Assembly: GCA_024401115.1 (NCBI GenBank)
Contig: JAKSLP010000002.1
Span: 1-64,000 of the forward strand
Length of the DNA stretch: 64,000 bases
Direction: 5' to 3'
DNA from: Bacteroidaceae bacterium
GTDB taxonomy: Bacteria > Bacteroidota > Bacteroidia > Bacteroidales > Bacteroidaceae
Part shown: positions 8,726 through 16,941 of the stretch, piece after piece
How positions within the stretch are numbered: the stretch's first letter is position 1
Layout: each line of letters opens with the position of its first letter
Translations under genes and position numbers: made by a program
The notes under the pieces: generated by a model
Databases searched by the model: none
What the model was told of the DNA's origin: nothing
Seen by the model: the letters and a program-made list of their open reading frames with translations, nothing else

Positions 8726-9418
8726 TCACTTCACGGTGGTTACGGTCTCAGTCTGAGGCTTACGTGGAGTAGCCGATGTGGTGGCATCCCACTTTTCCGT
8801 ATCCATCTTGCCCACCAGCAGGGCAGTGGTAATGTTCATACCTTCCGGAACCTGGAACTTGGCATAATACTCATCCTTGTTCTCACCGTTAAACAGCATA
8901 TTCACCGAGCTGGCAATCTTGGTGCCGTAACCCAGCAGATGCGCCATGGCATTCATGTTCTGTACAGCCAATCCCGCATCCAGTTCATTACCTGGCTTGC
9001 ACGAGATGACAATCACTACAGGAGAATCACCCAATCCCGAGTGAGGACCGCTGGCGGTAGGAGGCTTTGGAGCATCGTCCTTTCCGTCGCCCTTAGGAGC
9101 AGGAGCAGGGCCGTTCTGCATAGCCGCCTTCATGGCTTCACCCATCTGCTTGATCTCATCCGCATTGGTCACCACGGAAAAGTGCCAAGGCTGCTGGTTC
9201 AATGCGCTGGGAGCATTCACACCCGCATTAACGATGCGCTGCAGGTCGGCCTCATCCACTGCATCAGTCAGGAAAGCCTGAGTGGTAGGGATATCCTCGA
9301 TAAGTTGCAACATGGCCTTACAGTCGGCACATTCAGCCTCAGCCTGTGGAGCAGGAGCCTGCTGGCAGGCAGTCAGTGCCACGGCAGCAGCTGCAAAGAA
9401 GAAATTCAGTTTTTTCAT
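8726..9418 (-). CDS. Nitroreductase-family lipoprotein
   Basis: 230 residues from the ATG at 9418, chosen because the lipoprotein signal follows directly (lipobox LTAC, Cys18); an upstream ATG at 9427 adds three residues. A nitroreductase fold is suggested by APSALNQQPWHFSVV near residue 70, GDSPVVIVI near 130 and the C-terminal VPEGMNITTALLVG. A Pro/Ala/Lys-rich insert near 105-125 breaks the fold, and a CADC motif lies just after the lipid anchor. Nitroreductases are normally cytoplasmic FMN enzymes, so an exported form is unusual; cofactor loading and substrate are unknown. Confidence 0.75.
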   Translation of the reverse strand: MKKLNFFFAAAAVALTACQQAPAPQAEAECADCKAMLQLIEDIPTTQAFLTDAVDEADLQRIVNAGVNAPSALNQQPWHFSVVTNADEIKQMGEAMKAAMQNGPAPAPKGDGKDDAPKPPTASGPHSGLGDSPVVIVISCKPGNELDAGLAVQNMNAMAHLLGYGTKIASSVNMLFNGENKDEYYAKFQVPEGMNITTALLVGKMDTEKWDATTSATPRKPQTETVTTVK

Positions 9419-9539
9419 TGCTTCCAATTTTAGTTTTTAAAGTTACACATCATACTGCAAATCTACATCATTTATTTTTCCCAAGCAAACCAAACCGATG
9501 TAAAAGCCATAAATTGACAAAACAACAAATAGTGTACAA

Positions 9540-9649
9540 GTGCAAGGGTACTGCTTTTTGTCCTTTCAAAAGATATTTTTCGTAAATATGTGAATCTTTT
9601 GGCGGAATTTGTGTATCAATCACAAAGGATTCACATTTCACCCTTGCAC
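9540..9649. repeat. Nested inverted repeats in intergenic gap
   Basis: GTGCAAGGGT (9540-9549) is matched perfectly by ACCCTTGCAC (9640-9649). Inside it TGTGAATCTTTT (9589-9600) matches AAAGGATTCACA (9624-9635) at 11 of 12 positions. The spacing between the two pairs is asymmetric (39 against 4 bases). It fills most of the 260-base gap between the small membrane protein and the nitroreductase; no gene is seen in it. Confidence 0.5.
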
Positions 9650-9678
9650 AATGTAAACTGTGAGGTTATCAAGATTTT

Positions 9679-10077
9679 TCATGCTTGAAATCTCTTCGCA
9701 TTTGCAAGTATCAGTCCCATTACCAAAGCAAAAATAGTCCTCGCAAAAGGATTGTGTGGCATGAAATAAACAGCAAGCAACCCATCTAGGCATGAAATAA
9801 CAAGGGCGAGCAAGAATGGTGTACGAACGAAGGGATATTCTGCCGTCTTTCCTGACAGAGAGTAGAGCACTCCGCCACCCAAAACGAGCAATGCTCCGCA
9901 CATGAGGCTGAAATAAGTAAATGCACCTTGTGTTCCTTCTGGTAGCATGGCGAGTTTGTCGGCTATCATTGGAGTGAATGTCGCTATTACATGTACAATG
10001 CCCATAAGTATAACACCCATGGATAATACCTTCGTGATGTTTTGTCTATTGAATCTGATCATCTCTATACTTTTCAT
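9679..10077 (-). CDS. Small four-helix membrane protein, function unknown
   Basis: 132 residues from the ATG at 10077 (a further ATG at 10062 is possible; an open extension to 10170 crosses the likely promoter and is rejected). Four hydrophobic segments are visible: VLSMGVILMGIVHVIATF, YFSLMCGALLVLGGGVLYSL, FLLALVISCLDGLLAVYF and TIFALVMGLILA. It is reminiscent of small DoxX- or DUF4345-like integral proteins, but I cannot assign a family. It is transcribed alone and flanked by two different inverted-repeat structures. Its richness in A and T compared with the neighbours may reflect separate ancestry. Confidence 0.6.
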   Translation of the reverse strand: MKSIEMIRFNRQNITKVLSMGVILMGIVHVIATFTPMIADKLAMLPEGTQGAFTYFSLMCGALLVLGGGVLYSLSGKTAEYPFVRTPFLLALVISCLDGLLAVYFMPHNPFARTIFALVMGLILANAKRFQA

Positions 10078-10093
10078 TAATTGATTGTGAGTA

Positions 10094-10101
10094 CAAATGT
10101 A
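10094..10101 (-). promoter_or_regulatory. -7 box for small membrane protein
   Basis: TACATTTG on the minus strand, 16 bases before the ATG at 10077; it excludes the longer reading of the ORF. No -33 element is seen. Confidence 0.4.
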
Positions 10102-10203
10102 TGGCATTCTTGATGAAGAGATATGTAAAAAATGGACATCCTTGTTACGTAAAGCCGACAAACTCTCCACTGTGATTTATACAAAATAGGAATATAAAAA
10201 AAA

Positions 10204-10296
10204 GTCATCCTGAGCAAAGCGAAAGATCTTTCCTGGCTAGTGATTAAAGTTTCCACTACTTATTCAGAAAGATCCTTCGCTGTCGCTCAGGATGAC
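10204..10296. repeat. Interspersed hairpin repeat, copy 2
   Basis: Perfect 12 bp arms GTCATCCTGAGC (10204-10215) and GCTCAGGATGAC (10285-10296), with further pairing inside (GCGAAAGATC against GATCCTTCGC). The interior shares GATCTTTCCTGGCTAGTGATT with copy 1 at 1413-1545 apart from two substitutions. It sits 13 bases after the stop of the deacetylase gene, just as copy 1 sits after a stop. Confidence 0.8.
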
Positions 10297-10309
10297 ATTA
10301 TTTATTGTC

Positions 10310-11143
10310 TTATTTAATCACACCCTTCTCGCGCATCACATCACCGAAGGAAACGAGCTCGATACCGTTCTCCTTGATGTATTTCATGATTTCAGGGTTG
10401 GTGAAGGTATCGGTAACATCCTGACGGTCAGGGCCCTGGCTTGGACCAATCTTGCCGTCACGGCCTATCTGGGTGATTCCCTTCATCTCCTCGTTATCGA
10501 AGGCAGGGTGCTCGATGGTCCAGTAGGTCTTACCCTTCTCCATCTTCTTGATGGCATCCAGCATTCGGCCGGCTCTTGGCGCACCGCCGAAAGGAACGGG
10601 CAGGGCATAGATGCCGATGGCCTCATCGTCAACAGTCTGTCCCTGATAGCGCAAACCGAACTCAGCGGCTACTCTGACAGCCATGTCGTGAAAATCGGGC
10701 TGGAATGTCCACATGCAGTGGTCGGTGATGTGGGTGACATTCTTGCAGTACTTCAGCGCCAACTTAATCTGGGCTCTCATCTCAGCCTCAACCTCGGCAG
10801 GATTAGGGAACATCAGACGCTCGCACAGGTAACCGTCCTCATCACACAAGGATGGGCAGTTGGTGAGCGGTTTCCACTTATAGCCTGCCCACTCGCTCTG
10901 GAAAGCGATATGTACACCCACGTCCAGACCCGGATTGTCGTTCAGCATGCGCGATGCCTCCAGGAACCAGGGGCAAACCGGCATAACCTCGGCACTGCGG
11001 CCGATACCGTTCTGGTAGCAGTGAATAACAGCCAGATTCTCGGAGTGTGTGGCACCGATATCGTCCATTCTCACAATCAGGCGCTGGGCACTCATGGATG
11101 AAGCTGCCAGCAACAGGCCTAATGTCAACAGATGTTTCTTCAT
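10310..11143 (-). CDS. Exported YdjC/ChbG-like carbohydrate deacetylase
   Basis: 277 residues with a signal peptide (cut near AQ, residue 20). Motifs of the YdjC/ChbG family are present in order: RMDDIG near 25 (metal-binding Asp), DVGVHI near 75 and ITDHCMW near 138 (metal-binding His). ChbG removes acetyl groups from N-acetylated sugars; export suggests action on extracellular or periplasmic glycans. It lies 14 bases after the sulfatase gene in one transcript, opposite a GH89 glucosaminidase, so an acetylated, sulfated amino sugar is a plausible target. The exact substrate is inferred. Confidence 0.75.
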   Translation of the reverse strand: MKKHLLTLGLLLAASSMSAQRLIVRMDDIGATHSENLAVIHCYQNGIGRSAEVMPVCPWFLEASRMLNDNPGLDVGVHIAFQSEWAGYKWKPLTNCPSLCDEDGYLCERLMFPNPAEVEAEMRAQIKLALKYCKNVTHITDHCMWTFQPDFHDMAVRVAAEFGLRYQGQTVDDEAIGIYALPVPFGGAPRAGRMLDAIKKMEKGKTYWTIEHPAFDNEEMKGITQIGRDGKIGPSQGPDRQDVTDTFTNPEIMKYIKENGIELVSFGDVMREKGVIK

Positions 11144-11157
11144 GGTAATATATGAAA

Positions 11158-12663
11158 TTAAAAGTTTGGTAAAGTCACTTTAAAATTCGGATTATCAATA
11201 TGCTGTTCGCGAACCACCTGGAGCATCCGCGATACGATATCGGGATGAGCTGCAGCCACATCGTTATCCTCGTGGATGTCATCGGCCAGGTTGTACAGCA
11301 GCGGAGTGCCCGATTTGCACACCATCTTCCAGTCGCCCATGCGCACACCTATCTGATCCGTCTCCTCGAACTCCCAATACAGATAGTCGTGTGTCTGCTG
11401 GCCTTCCCGCCCTAAAAGGGTAGGCAAAAACGAGATTCCATCGAAATAATCCACCTCTTTCTTCTTGTTGGCGTACTTCTTCACCCAGTTTTTCACCCCT
11501 GCCAATTCGGCAAAGGTAGGCATGACATCGTAAAAGGCCAACTGATGAGGGTTGACGCTTCCGGCCTGCACATGACCTGGCCACCGCACGATGAAAGGCA
11601 CACGGATGCCACCCTCGTAGCACTGGCGCTTCAGTCCCCTGAGCTTACCGTCACGGCCAAAGAAAGTAGGGTCGGCTCCTCCTTCCTCGTGAGGGCCGTT
11701 ATCGCTGGTAAAGATGACTATCGTATTGTCATCCAATCCTTTCTCCTTCAGTTTATCCAGCACTTCGCCCACATACTTGTCCAATCGGGTGATCATTCCG
11801 GCAAACTGCGCGTGGGTGTGTTCGGATGGGTTGTAGCGTGAACCTTCCTGGCCTCCCCAGGTATGATCGGTAAAAAACTCCTTCTTATAGTCCTTCACGA
11901 TGCTGTCCTCGGGCTGAACCAGCTCGGCATGCGGCAAGGTATAGGTAAGGATACCAAAGAACGGTTGGGTACCGTCCTGGCTGTCCAGCCATTTCAGGGC
12001 CTCCTGATGAATCATATCGGCCGAATACTGCGGACGTTTCAGGTAATCCGGGCCGAACATGGGATACTTGATGTTCTCCTCCATGGTGACACGCACCACC
12101 TCCTTATCCCCAAGAGAACGGCTGTAGCGGTTCAGGAAGTTGGGGTAGTACAGATGAGCCTGGAACTGGCAGATGTACCCATAATATTCGTCAATTCCCC
12201 GCTTATCGGGCGTGGACACCGATCCTTCATAGCCGCCTGCCCACTTGCCGAACATACCGGTGGTATAGCCGTTGTCCTTCATAATCTCGGGCAGGATGAC
12301 ATGATCGGGGTCGTAGGGATGCTGGCCCACACGGGTGAACTCCTGGTTCTGGCCATACATCATCATGGGCACATCACGCCAGTACTCCTTGTTGCCGCGA
12401 ACCTCGCAATGGCCCGTGTGCTGTCCTGTCATCAGGGAGGCACGCGAAGGCGCACTCACGGGGCTGCCGGCATAGGCCTGCGTGAAGCGCATGCCCTGCG
12501 CTGCCATGGCATCGATATGTGGCGTATGAATGTATTTCTGGCCATAGCAACCCAAATCGCCATAGCCCATGTCATCGCACATGATGTAGATGATATTGGG
12601 TTTCTGGGCCCAGGCTGCAGAGGCCGTCAACAGAGCCGTAGAGAAGAGTAAAGCGTGTTTCAT
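11158..12663 (-). CDS. Serine-type S1-family sulfatase, exported
   Basis: 501 residues with a signal peptide ending AWAQ. PNIIYIMCDDMGYGDLG (residues 22-38) supplies the metal-binding Asp pair. Ser70-Ala-Pro-Ser-Arg74 followed by ASLMTG is the formylglycine motif of the serine type, which needs the radical-SAM maturase anSME, not encoded here. TSDNGPHEEGG near 320 and the WRYLYWEF-like C-terminal part fit arylsulfatase A-like enzymes. It removes sulfate esters from sugars. It is the first gene of a two-gene operon with the YdjC-like deacetylase and divergent from GH89, suggesting breakdown of sulfated GlcNAc-containing host glycans. Confidence 0.9.
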   Translation of the reverse strand: MKHALLFSTALLTASAAWAQKPNIIYIMCDDMGYGDLGCYGQKYIHTPHIDAMAAQGMRFTQAYAGSPVSAPSRASLMTGQHTGHCEVRGNKEYWRDVPMMMYGQNQEFTRVGQHPYDPDHVILPEIMKDNGYTTGMFGKWAGGYEGSVSTPDKRGIDEYYGYICQFQAHLYYPNFLNRYSRSLGDKEVVRVTMEENIKYPMFGPDYLKRPQYSADMIHQEALKWLDSQDGTQPFFGILTYTLPHAELVQPEDSIVKDYKKEFFTDHTWGGQEGSRYNPSEHTHAQFAGMITRLDKYVGEVLDKLKEKGLDDNTIVIFTSDNGPHEEGGADPTFFGRDGKLRGLKRQCYEGGIRVPFIVRWPGHVQAGSVNPHQLAFYDVMPTFAELAGVKNWVKKYANKKKEVDYFDGISFLPTLLGREGQQTHDYLYWEFEETDQIGVRMGDWKMVCKSGTPLLYNLADDIHEDNDVAAAHPDIVSRMLQVVREQHIDNPNFKVTLPNF

Positions 12664-12679
12664 GTATACAGATTTTTGG

Positions 12680-12710
12680 CAAATTTAAGGAAAAAATTAT
12701 ATATGACAAA
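12680..12710 (-). promoter_or_regulatory. Promoter for sulfatase-deacetylase operon
   Basis: TTTG at 12710-12707, a 19 bp spacer and TAAATTTG at 12687-12680, 16 bases before the sulfatase ATG. Confidence 0.65.
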
Positions 12711-12750
12711 ATTATAATCGGGATGAGAACAAATGAGGCTAATAAAATTG

Positions 12751-12758
12751 TATCTTTG
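12751..12758 (+). promoter_or_regulatory. -7 box for GH89 gene, fixes its start
   Basis: TATCTTTG on the plus strand, 22 bases before the ATG at 12781. It lies inside the longer open frame from 12733 and so rules out that earlier start. Confidence 0.5.
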
Positions 12759-12780
12759 CAATATTGTAATTCATAGGCTC

Positions 12781-14979
12781 ATGAGACATACCATAATTAC
12801 CTTATTTTATCTGATTTTAGCGGTAAGCATTCAGGCACAGGACCGAGTGAAGGCGGTGGATGAATGGATGGACCGCATAGGCGGCAGCGGCACATCGGCA
12901 CGCATAGAGGCGGTGCTGGATACGCATCTGGCAGCGGATGGCGAGGCGGTGTTTGAGATTGCTGCCCGTCAGGGCAAGCCGCAGATTAAGGGCACCAGCG
13001 TTTCGGCTCTGACTACGGGCGTGAACTGGTACCTGAATCATTATGCTAAGGTCAACCTGTCGTGGAACCGACTTTCGATAGATTTATCGGAGGTGGTGCT
13101 GCCTGTTCCGGCACATGCCGAGCGTCACACCTGCGACGCGGATTACCGCTATTACCTGAATTACTGCACGTTCAGTTACTCGATGGCCACATGGACATGG
13201 CAGCGCTGGGAGCAGGAGATAGACTGGATGGCCATGCACGGTATCAACATGCCGCTGCAGCTCATCGGTCTGGATGTGGTGTGGAAGGCGATGCTGGAGA
13301 AGGATTTCGGCTACAGCCGCGTCGAGGCCAATGCGTTTGTGGCTGGTCCGGCGTTTCAGGCATGGTGGGGCATGAACAACCTGGAAGGATGGGGCGGACC
13401 TAATCCGGAATGGTGGTATGAGCGCCAGCTGGGACTGGCACAGAAGATTATCCGTCGCGAGAAGGAACTGGGCATGATGCCGGTACTTCCCGGATTCAGC
13501 GGCATGGTTCCGAGCAACTTTGAGGAGAAGACAGGCATTGCGTGCCAGGATCAGGGTACTTGGGCCGGTTTTGTGCGCCCGAAGATTCTGGATCCCACAT
13601 CGGCATCGTATGCCCAAGTGGCTGAGAAATACTACAACCGCCTGCATGAGGTGATGGGCAAGAGCGACTATTACTCGATGGATCCGTTCCATGAGGGCGG
13701 AAGAATACAGTCGGGACAGTACCGCGAGGGCTATCAGACCATCTTCAATGCCATGAATCAGTACTGCGGTCCCCAAACGAAATGGGTGATTCAGCAGTGG
13801 CAGTGGGAGGATTATCAGGCTCTATCACTGGAGGCGGTGCCTGCAGGACGACTGATTGTACTGGATCTGTTCAGTGACGGAAAGCCTTGCTTCGACCAGT
13901 ACAAGGGCTACGGCCAGCAGCATGCGGTGTACTGCAGCATCCCTAATTTTGGCGGTAGAACGGGCTTTTTTGGCCGTATCCCGCGCATGGGAAGGGAGTA
14001 TTTCCAGTATAAATCAAAGTATCCGCAAATCAAGGGCATCGGTGCGGCTCCCGAGGCTATCGAGCAGACGCCGGTGGTGTATGACTTCCTGTTTGAACTG
14101 CCCTGGATGGGTAAGGAACCGGATTCCGGAGCGTGGATGAGCGGCTATGCAGAGGCCCGTTACGGCATGAAGGATGCCAAGGCCAATGAGGCCTGGCAAC
14201 TGATCCTGCAAACAGTGCTGAACAATACCGACGGGCTGCAGGGCGCACACGAGGCGGTGATGTGTGCACGTCCGTCGCTGGAGGTGAAGAGTGTGAGCAC
14301 CTGGGGCGGGACACGTATCTTCTACCAGCCGGAAGACTTGCGCAAGGCGGTGCGCCTGCTGATGGAATCGGGGGTGAATCCTGCTCATCCCAACTACAGC
14401 TACGACCTGTGCGACATGACCCGACAGGTACTTTCGGACTATTCACTGGAGTTGCTCGGACAACTGAAAGAGTTTAAAGAAAAAGGTGATATAAATGTGT
14501 TCAACACATTGAAGAACAGATTTATGGAACTGATACTGGATACCGACAAGCTGTTGGCCACCAATTCGAATTTCCGGTTGGGACACTGGACAGAGCGGGC
14601 CCGTGACATAGCCAATGAATCGGCTGCCACTACCGATGCAGACAGGGAATGGCTGGAGATGAACGCACGCATGCTGATAACCACCTGGGGAGACAAGGAG
14701 AACAGCGACAAGGGCGGCTTGCGCGATTATTCCTACCGCCAGTGGCAGGGCATGCTGAAGGATTTCTATTATCCGCGCTGGAAATATTACTTTGACCACG
14801 ACATGCAGGCCGCTGCCGGCAGCTGGTTCTATGGAGAATGGGAGTGGGCACACAACCTGAAGGTGGATTTCGGCCGTGAGGGAGTGACCACGGAACGGGA
14901 AGTGAAACGATATCCGGCAAATCCGGAGGGAAATACCCTTCAGGAGGCGCGGAAAATTATGGATAAGTATTTTAAATGA
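12781..14979 (+). CDS. Alpha-N-acetylglucosaminidase, GH89
   Basis: 732 residues with a signal peptide (cut near IQAQ, residue 19). The three GH89 parts are visible: a small N-terminal domain, the TIM-like barrel with YYLNYCTFSYSMATWTW near 125, WGMNNLEGWGGPNPEWW near 200, YYSMDPFHEGG near 300, and a helical C-terminal domain. Human NAGLU and its bacterial homologues cleave terminal alpha-linked GlcNAc from heparan sulfate or mucin glycans. Its stop overlaps the start of a LuxR-type regulator by four bases, so the two are made together. A sulfatase and a deacetylase are divergent. Confidence 0.93.
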   Translation: MRHTIITLFYLILAVSIQAQDRVKAVDEWMDRIGGSGTSARIEAVLDTHLAADGEAVFEIAARQGKPQIKGTSVSALTTGVNWYLNHYAKVNLSWNRLSIDLSEVVLPVPAHAERHTCDADYRYYLNYCTFSYSMATWTWQRWEQEIDWMAMHGINMPLQLIGLDVVWKAMLEKDFGYSRVEANAFVAGPAFQAWWGMNNLEGWGGPNPEWWYERQLGLAQKIIRREKELGMMPVLPGFSGMVPSNFEEKTGIACQDQGTWAGFVRPKILDPTSASYAQVAEKYYNRLHEVMGKSDYYSMDPFHEGGRIQSGQYREGYQTIFNAMNQYCGPQTKWVIQQWQWEDYQALSLEAVPAGRLIVLDLFSDGKPCFDQYKGYGQQHAVYCSIPNFGGRTGFFGRIPRMGREYFQYKSKYPQIKGIGAAPEAIEQTPVVYDFLFELPWMGKEPDSGAWMSGYAEARYGMKDAKANEAWQLILQTVLNNTDGLQGAHEAVMCARPSLEVKSVSTWGGTRIFYQPEDLRKAVRLLMESGVNPAHPNYSYDLCDMTRQVLSDYSLELLGQLKEFKEKGDINVFNTLKNRFMELILDTDKLLATNSNFRLGHWTERARDIANESAATTDADREWLEMNARMLITTWGDKENSDKGGLRDYSYRQWQGMLKDFYYPRWKYYFDHDMQAAAGSWFYGEWEWAHNLKVDFGREGVTTEREVKRYPANPEGNTLQEARKIMDKYFK

Positions 14980-15734
14980 GCACTCAACAATCATTCGACT
15001 ACCTGACCAACCGGCTGAAATCACCGGTTTCACCGAATAACAGTTCGAGCGAGGACAGCTATCAGAAAGGAATCATGATAGCCAGGACTTACTGTAGCCT
15101 GGAAAATTCCATAGCGGTGCTGAGTGATATGGTCAGGGACAGGAGCTTTATTTGCTACGGCCAACTGGGTGGGCAGACGGCACTGGACTGTACCGGTGAA
15201 GAGGAGGTTTCAAGCATCTGGGAACAGAAGATCCTGAATCTGATACACGAGGACGACCAGTTGGAGAAATATGCGTGGGAACTCCGTTTCCTGACTTTTC
15301 TGGAAAGCGTTCCCCTGGAGGAGAAGAGGAATTATATGCTTCAGCATCCGGTACGGATGAGAATGGCAGGGGGCGAATATCAGTACATGCAGCACAGGGT
15401 GATGTATCTGGATTATGACGGTAACGGGCATGTGCAACTGGCACTCTGTCTGTACAACAGCCGCTCAGCCAATGACTTCATCACAGGAATCGTGAATACG
15501 CTGACTGGCAAACGCGAGATCCTGAACGGTACCATGATTTCCAACATCCTGTCGGAACGCGAAAAGGAAGTACTGCAACTGATAGGCAAGGGACTGTCGA
15601 GCAAGATGATTGCGGATACACTGTCGATCAGCGTGCATACCGTCAACGGCCACCGGCAGAACCTGATGCAGAAACTGCATGTGGCCAATTCATCCGAGGC
15701 ATACAGTGTGGCCATGAAACTGGGCATTCTGTAA
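14976..15734 (+). CDS. LuxR-family transcriptional regulator
   Basis: 252 residues, starting within the GH89 stop (ATGA). The C-terminal 60 residues are a clear LuxR helix-turn-helix: LSEREKEVLQLIGKGLSSKMIADTLSIS then VHTVNGHRQNLMQKL. The N-terminal 180 residues have no receiver Asp motif and look like a ligand- or PAS-type sensory part, unassigned. Coupling to GH89 suggests it controls the local glycan genes, but that is inference. It is followed by a promoter for the next gene, so the unit probably ends here. Confidence 0.88.
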   Translation: MSTQQSFDYLTNRLKSPVSPNNSSSEDSYQKGIMIARTYCSLENSIAVLSDMVRDRSFICYGQLGGQTALDCTGEEEVSSIWEQKILNLIHEDDQLEKYAWELRFLTFLESVPLEEKRNYMLQHPVRMRMAGGEYQYMQHRVMYLDYDGNGHVQLALCLYNSRSANDFITGIVNTLTGKREILNGTMISNILSEREKEVLQLIGKGLSSKMIADTLSISVHTVNGHRQNLMQKLHVANSSEAYSVAMKLGIL

Positions 15735-15752
15735 AACAGTTATTTTTCACTA

Positions 15753-15783
15753 TTGGCTAATTCGTCCAAATACAGTAACTTTG
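15753..15783 (+). promoter_or_regulatory. Promoter for acyltransferase operon
   Basis: TTG at 15753-15755, a 20 bp spacer and TAACTTTG at 15776-15783; the ATG is 28 bases on. Confidence 0.7.
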
Positions 15784-15811
15784 CACCCCAAATAAAAAAA
15801 ATATCATTTCA

Positions 15812-16927
15812 ATGAAAGACAACAAAAGAATAGTCTTTGTAGACTACATCCGCGTCATCGCCTGTTTCCTGGTAATGCTGGTGCATGCCAGTGAGAATTT
15901 CTATGGTGCCGATTCATCGGGATTGGCAGGTAACGTATCCATGCTGGCCAATGAGGCCAACCGCGTATCGGTGGCTTTCTATGACGGTTTTCTGGGCAGA
16001 ATCAGTGTGCCTATCTTCATGATTGTAAGTGCATTCCTGCTGGTTCCACTGAAGAGCGGCGAGACCATGTTCTCGTTCTACAAGCGCAGATTCCTGAGAA
16101 TCCTGCCTCCGATGATTATCTTCATGTTCCTGTACACCTTCCTGCCGCTGCTTTGGGGACAGATGACCTGGGAGCAGAGCCTGAATGACCTGAAGATGAT
16201 GCCGTTCACCTTCCCGTCGATGTGCGGACACTTCTGGTTTATGTATCCGCTGATCTCACTGTATCTGATTATTCCTGTAGTATCCCCATGGTTGGAGAAA
16301 TCGGCAGCCAAGGAGGAGAAGCTGTTCCTGGTGTTCTTTGTACTGTCCACCTTTGTTCCATGGCTGGTACGTTTCGTAAACGCCGACCTGTGGGGATGGT
16401 GCTTCTGGAATCCATATTTCGGCATGCTGTACTACTGCTCGGGCTACTTAGGCTATCTGGTACTGGCACACTACATCCGTTTCCACCTGAAATGGGACCG
16501 CAGCAAGCGCTTCAACGTAGGCCTTATCTGTTTCTTGCTGGGTGCCGCATTCACCGCGTGGGCATTCTGGTGGGCTGGTGTTCCTGGACAGCTGATTGAG
16601 ACCCCAATGCTGGAATGGTCATGGGAGTTCTGCACACCTAACGTGCTGCTGACCACCTACGGCGCCTTCCTGATGTTCACCTGCATCGAGAAGAAAGAGG
16701 CTCCAGGCTGGATTACCACACTGGCAAAGCTGTCGTTTGGCATGTACCTGATGCACCTGTTCTTCCTGAGCAACATTGCTCCGGTATTCGTAAACGGCGA
16801 TCAGGCCAATCCGCTGATTCCAGTCTATCTGGCAATCCCTTGCATCGCTGTGCTGACCTTTATCTGCTGTGCAGTGACCTCGAAACTGATCTCCCTGATT
16901 CCGGGAAGCAAATGGATTATCGGTTAA
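15812..16927 (+). CDS. Acyltransferase-3 family membrane protein
   Basis: 371 residues with about ten membrane helices. The N-terminus has the family signature RIVFVDYIRVIACFLVMLVHASENF with the conserved His at about residue 26, and FYKRRFLRILPP with the conserved Arg near 90. Relatives (OatA, WecH) transfer acetyl or other acyl groups onto sugars of peptidoglycan, O-antigen or exported glycans. Codons are C- and G-rich, as in other genes of this part. It is followed after 14 bases by a DUF1349 lipoprotein. The acceptor is unknown. Confidence 0.88.
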   Translation: MKDNKRIVFVDYIRVIACFLVMLVHASENFYGADSSGLAGNVSMLANEANRVSVAFYDGFLGRISVPIFMIVSAFLLVPLKSGETMFSFYKRRFLRILPPMIIFMFLYTFLPLLWGQMTWEQSLNDLKMMPFTFPSMCGHFWFMYPLISLYLIIPVVSPWLEKSAAKEEKLFLVFFVLSTFVPWLVRFVNADLWGWCFWNPYFGMLYYCSGYLGYLVLAHYIRFHLKWDRSKRFNVGLICFLLGAAFTAWAFWWAGVPGQLIETPMLEWSWEFCTPNVLLTTYGAFLMFTCIEKKEAPGWITTLAKLSFGMYLMHLFFLSNIAPVFVNGDQANPLIPVYLAIPCIAVLTFICCAVTSKLISLIPGSKWIIG

Positions 16928-16941
16928 TACTAAATACAAAT

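Noticed and set aside
6255..8729. An 824-codon open frame antisense to the entire MscS-family gene
   Set aside because: The sense strand has a full set of channel motifs, a promoter and a terminator. The antisense product is His/Asp/Gln-rich low-complexity text with no domain, a by-product of GC-rich third positions that avoid stops on the other strand. Its start also lies beyond the terminator.
12733..12780. An earlier start for the GH89 gene
   Set aside because: A TATCTTTG promoter box lies inside this extension and a proper signal peptide begins at 12781.
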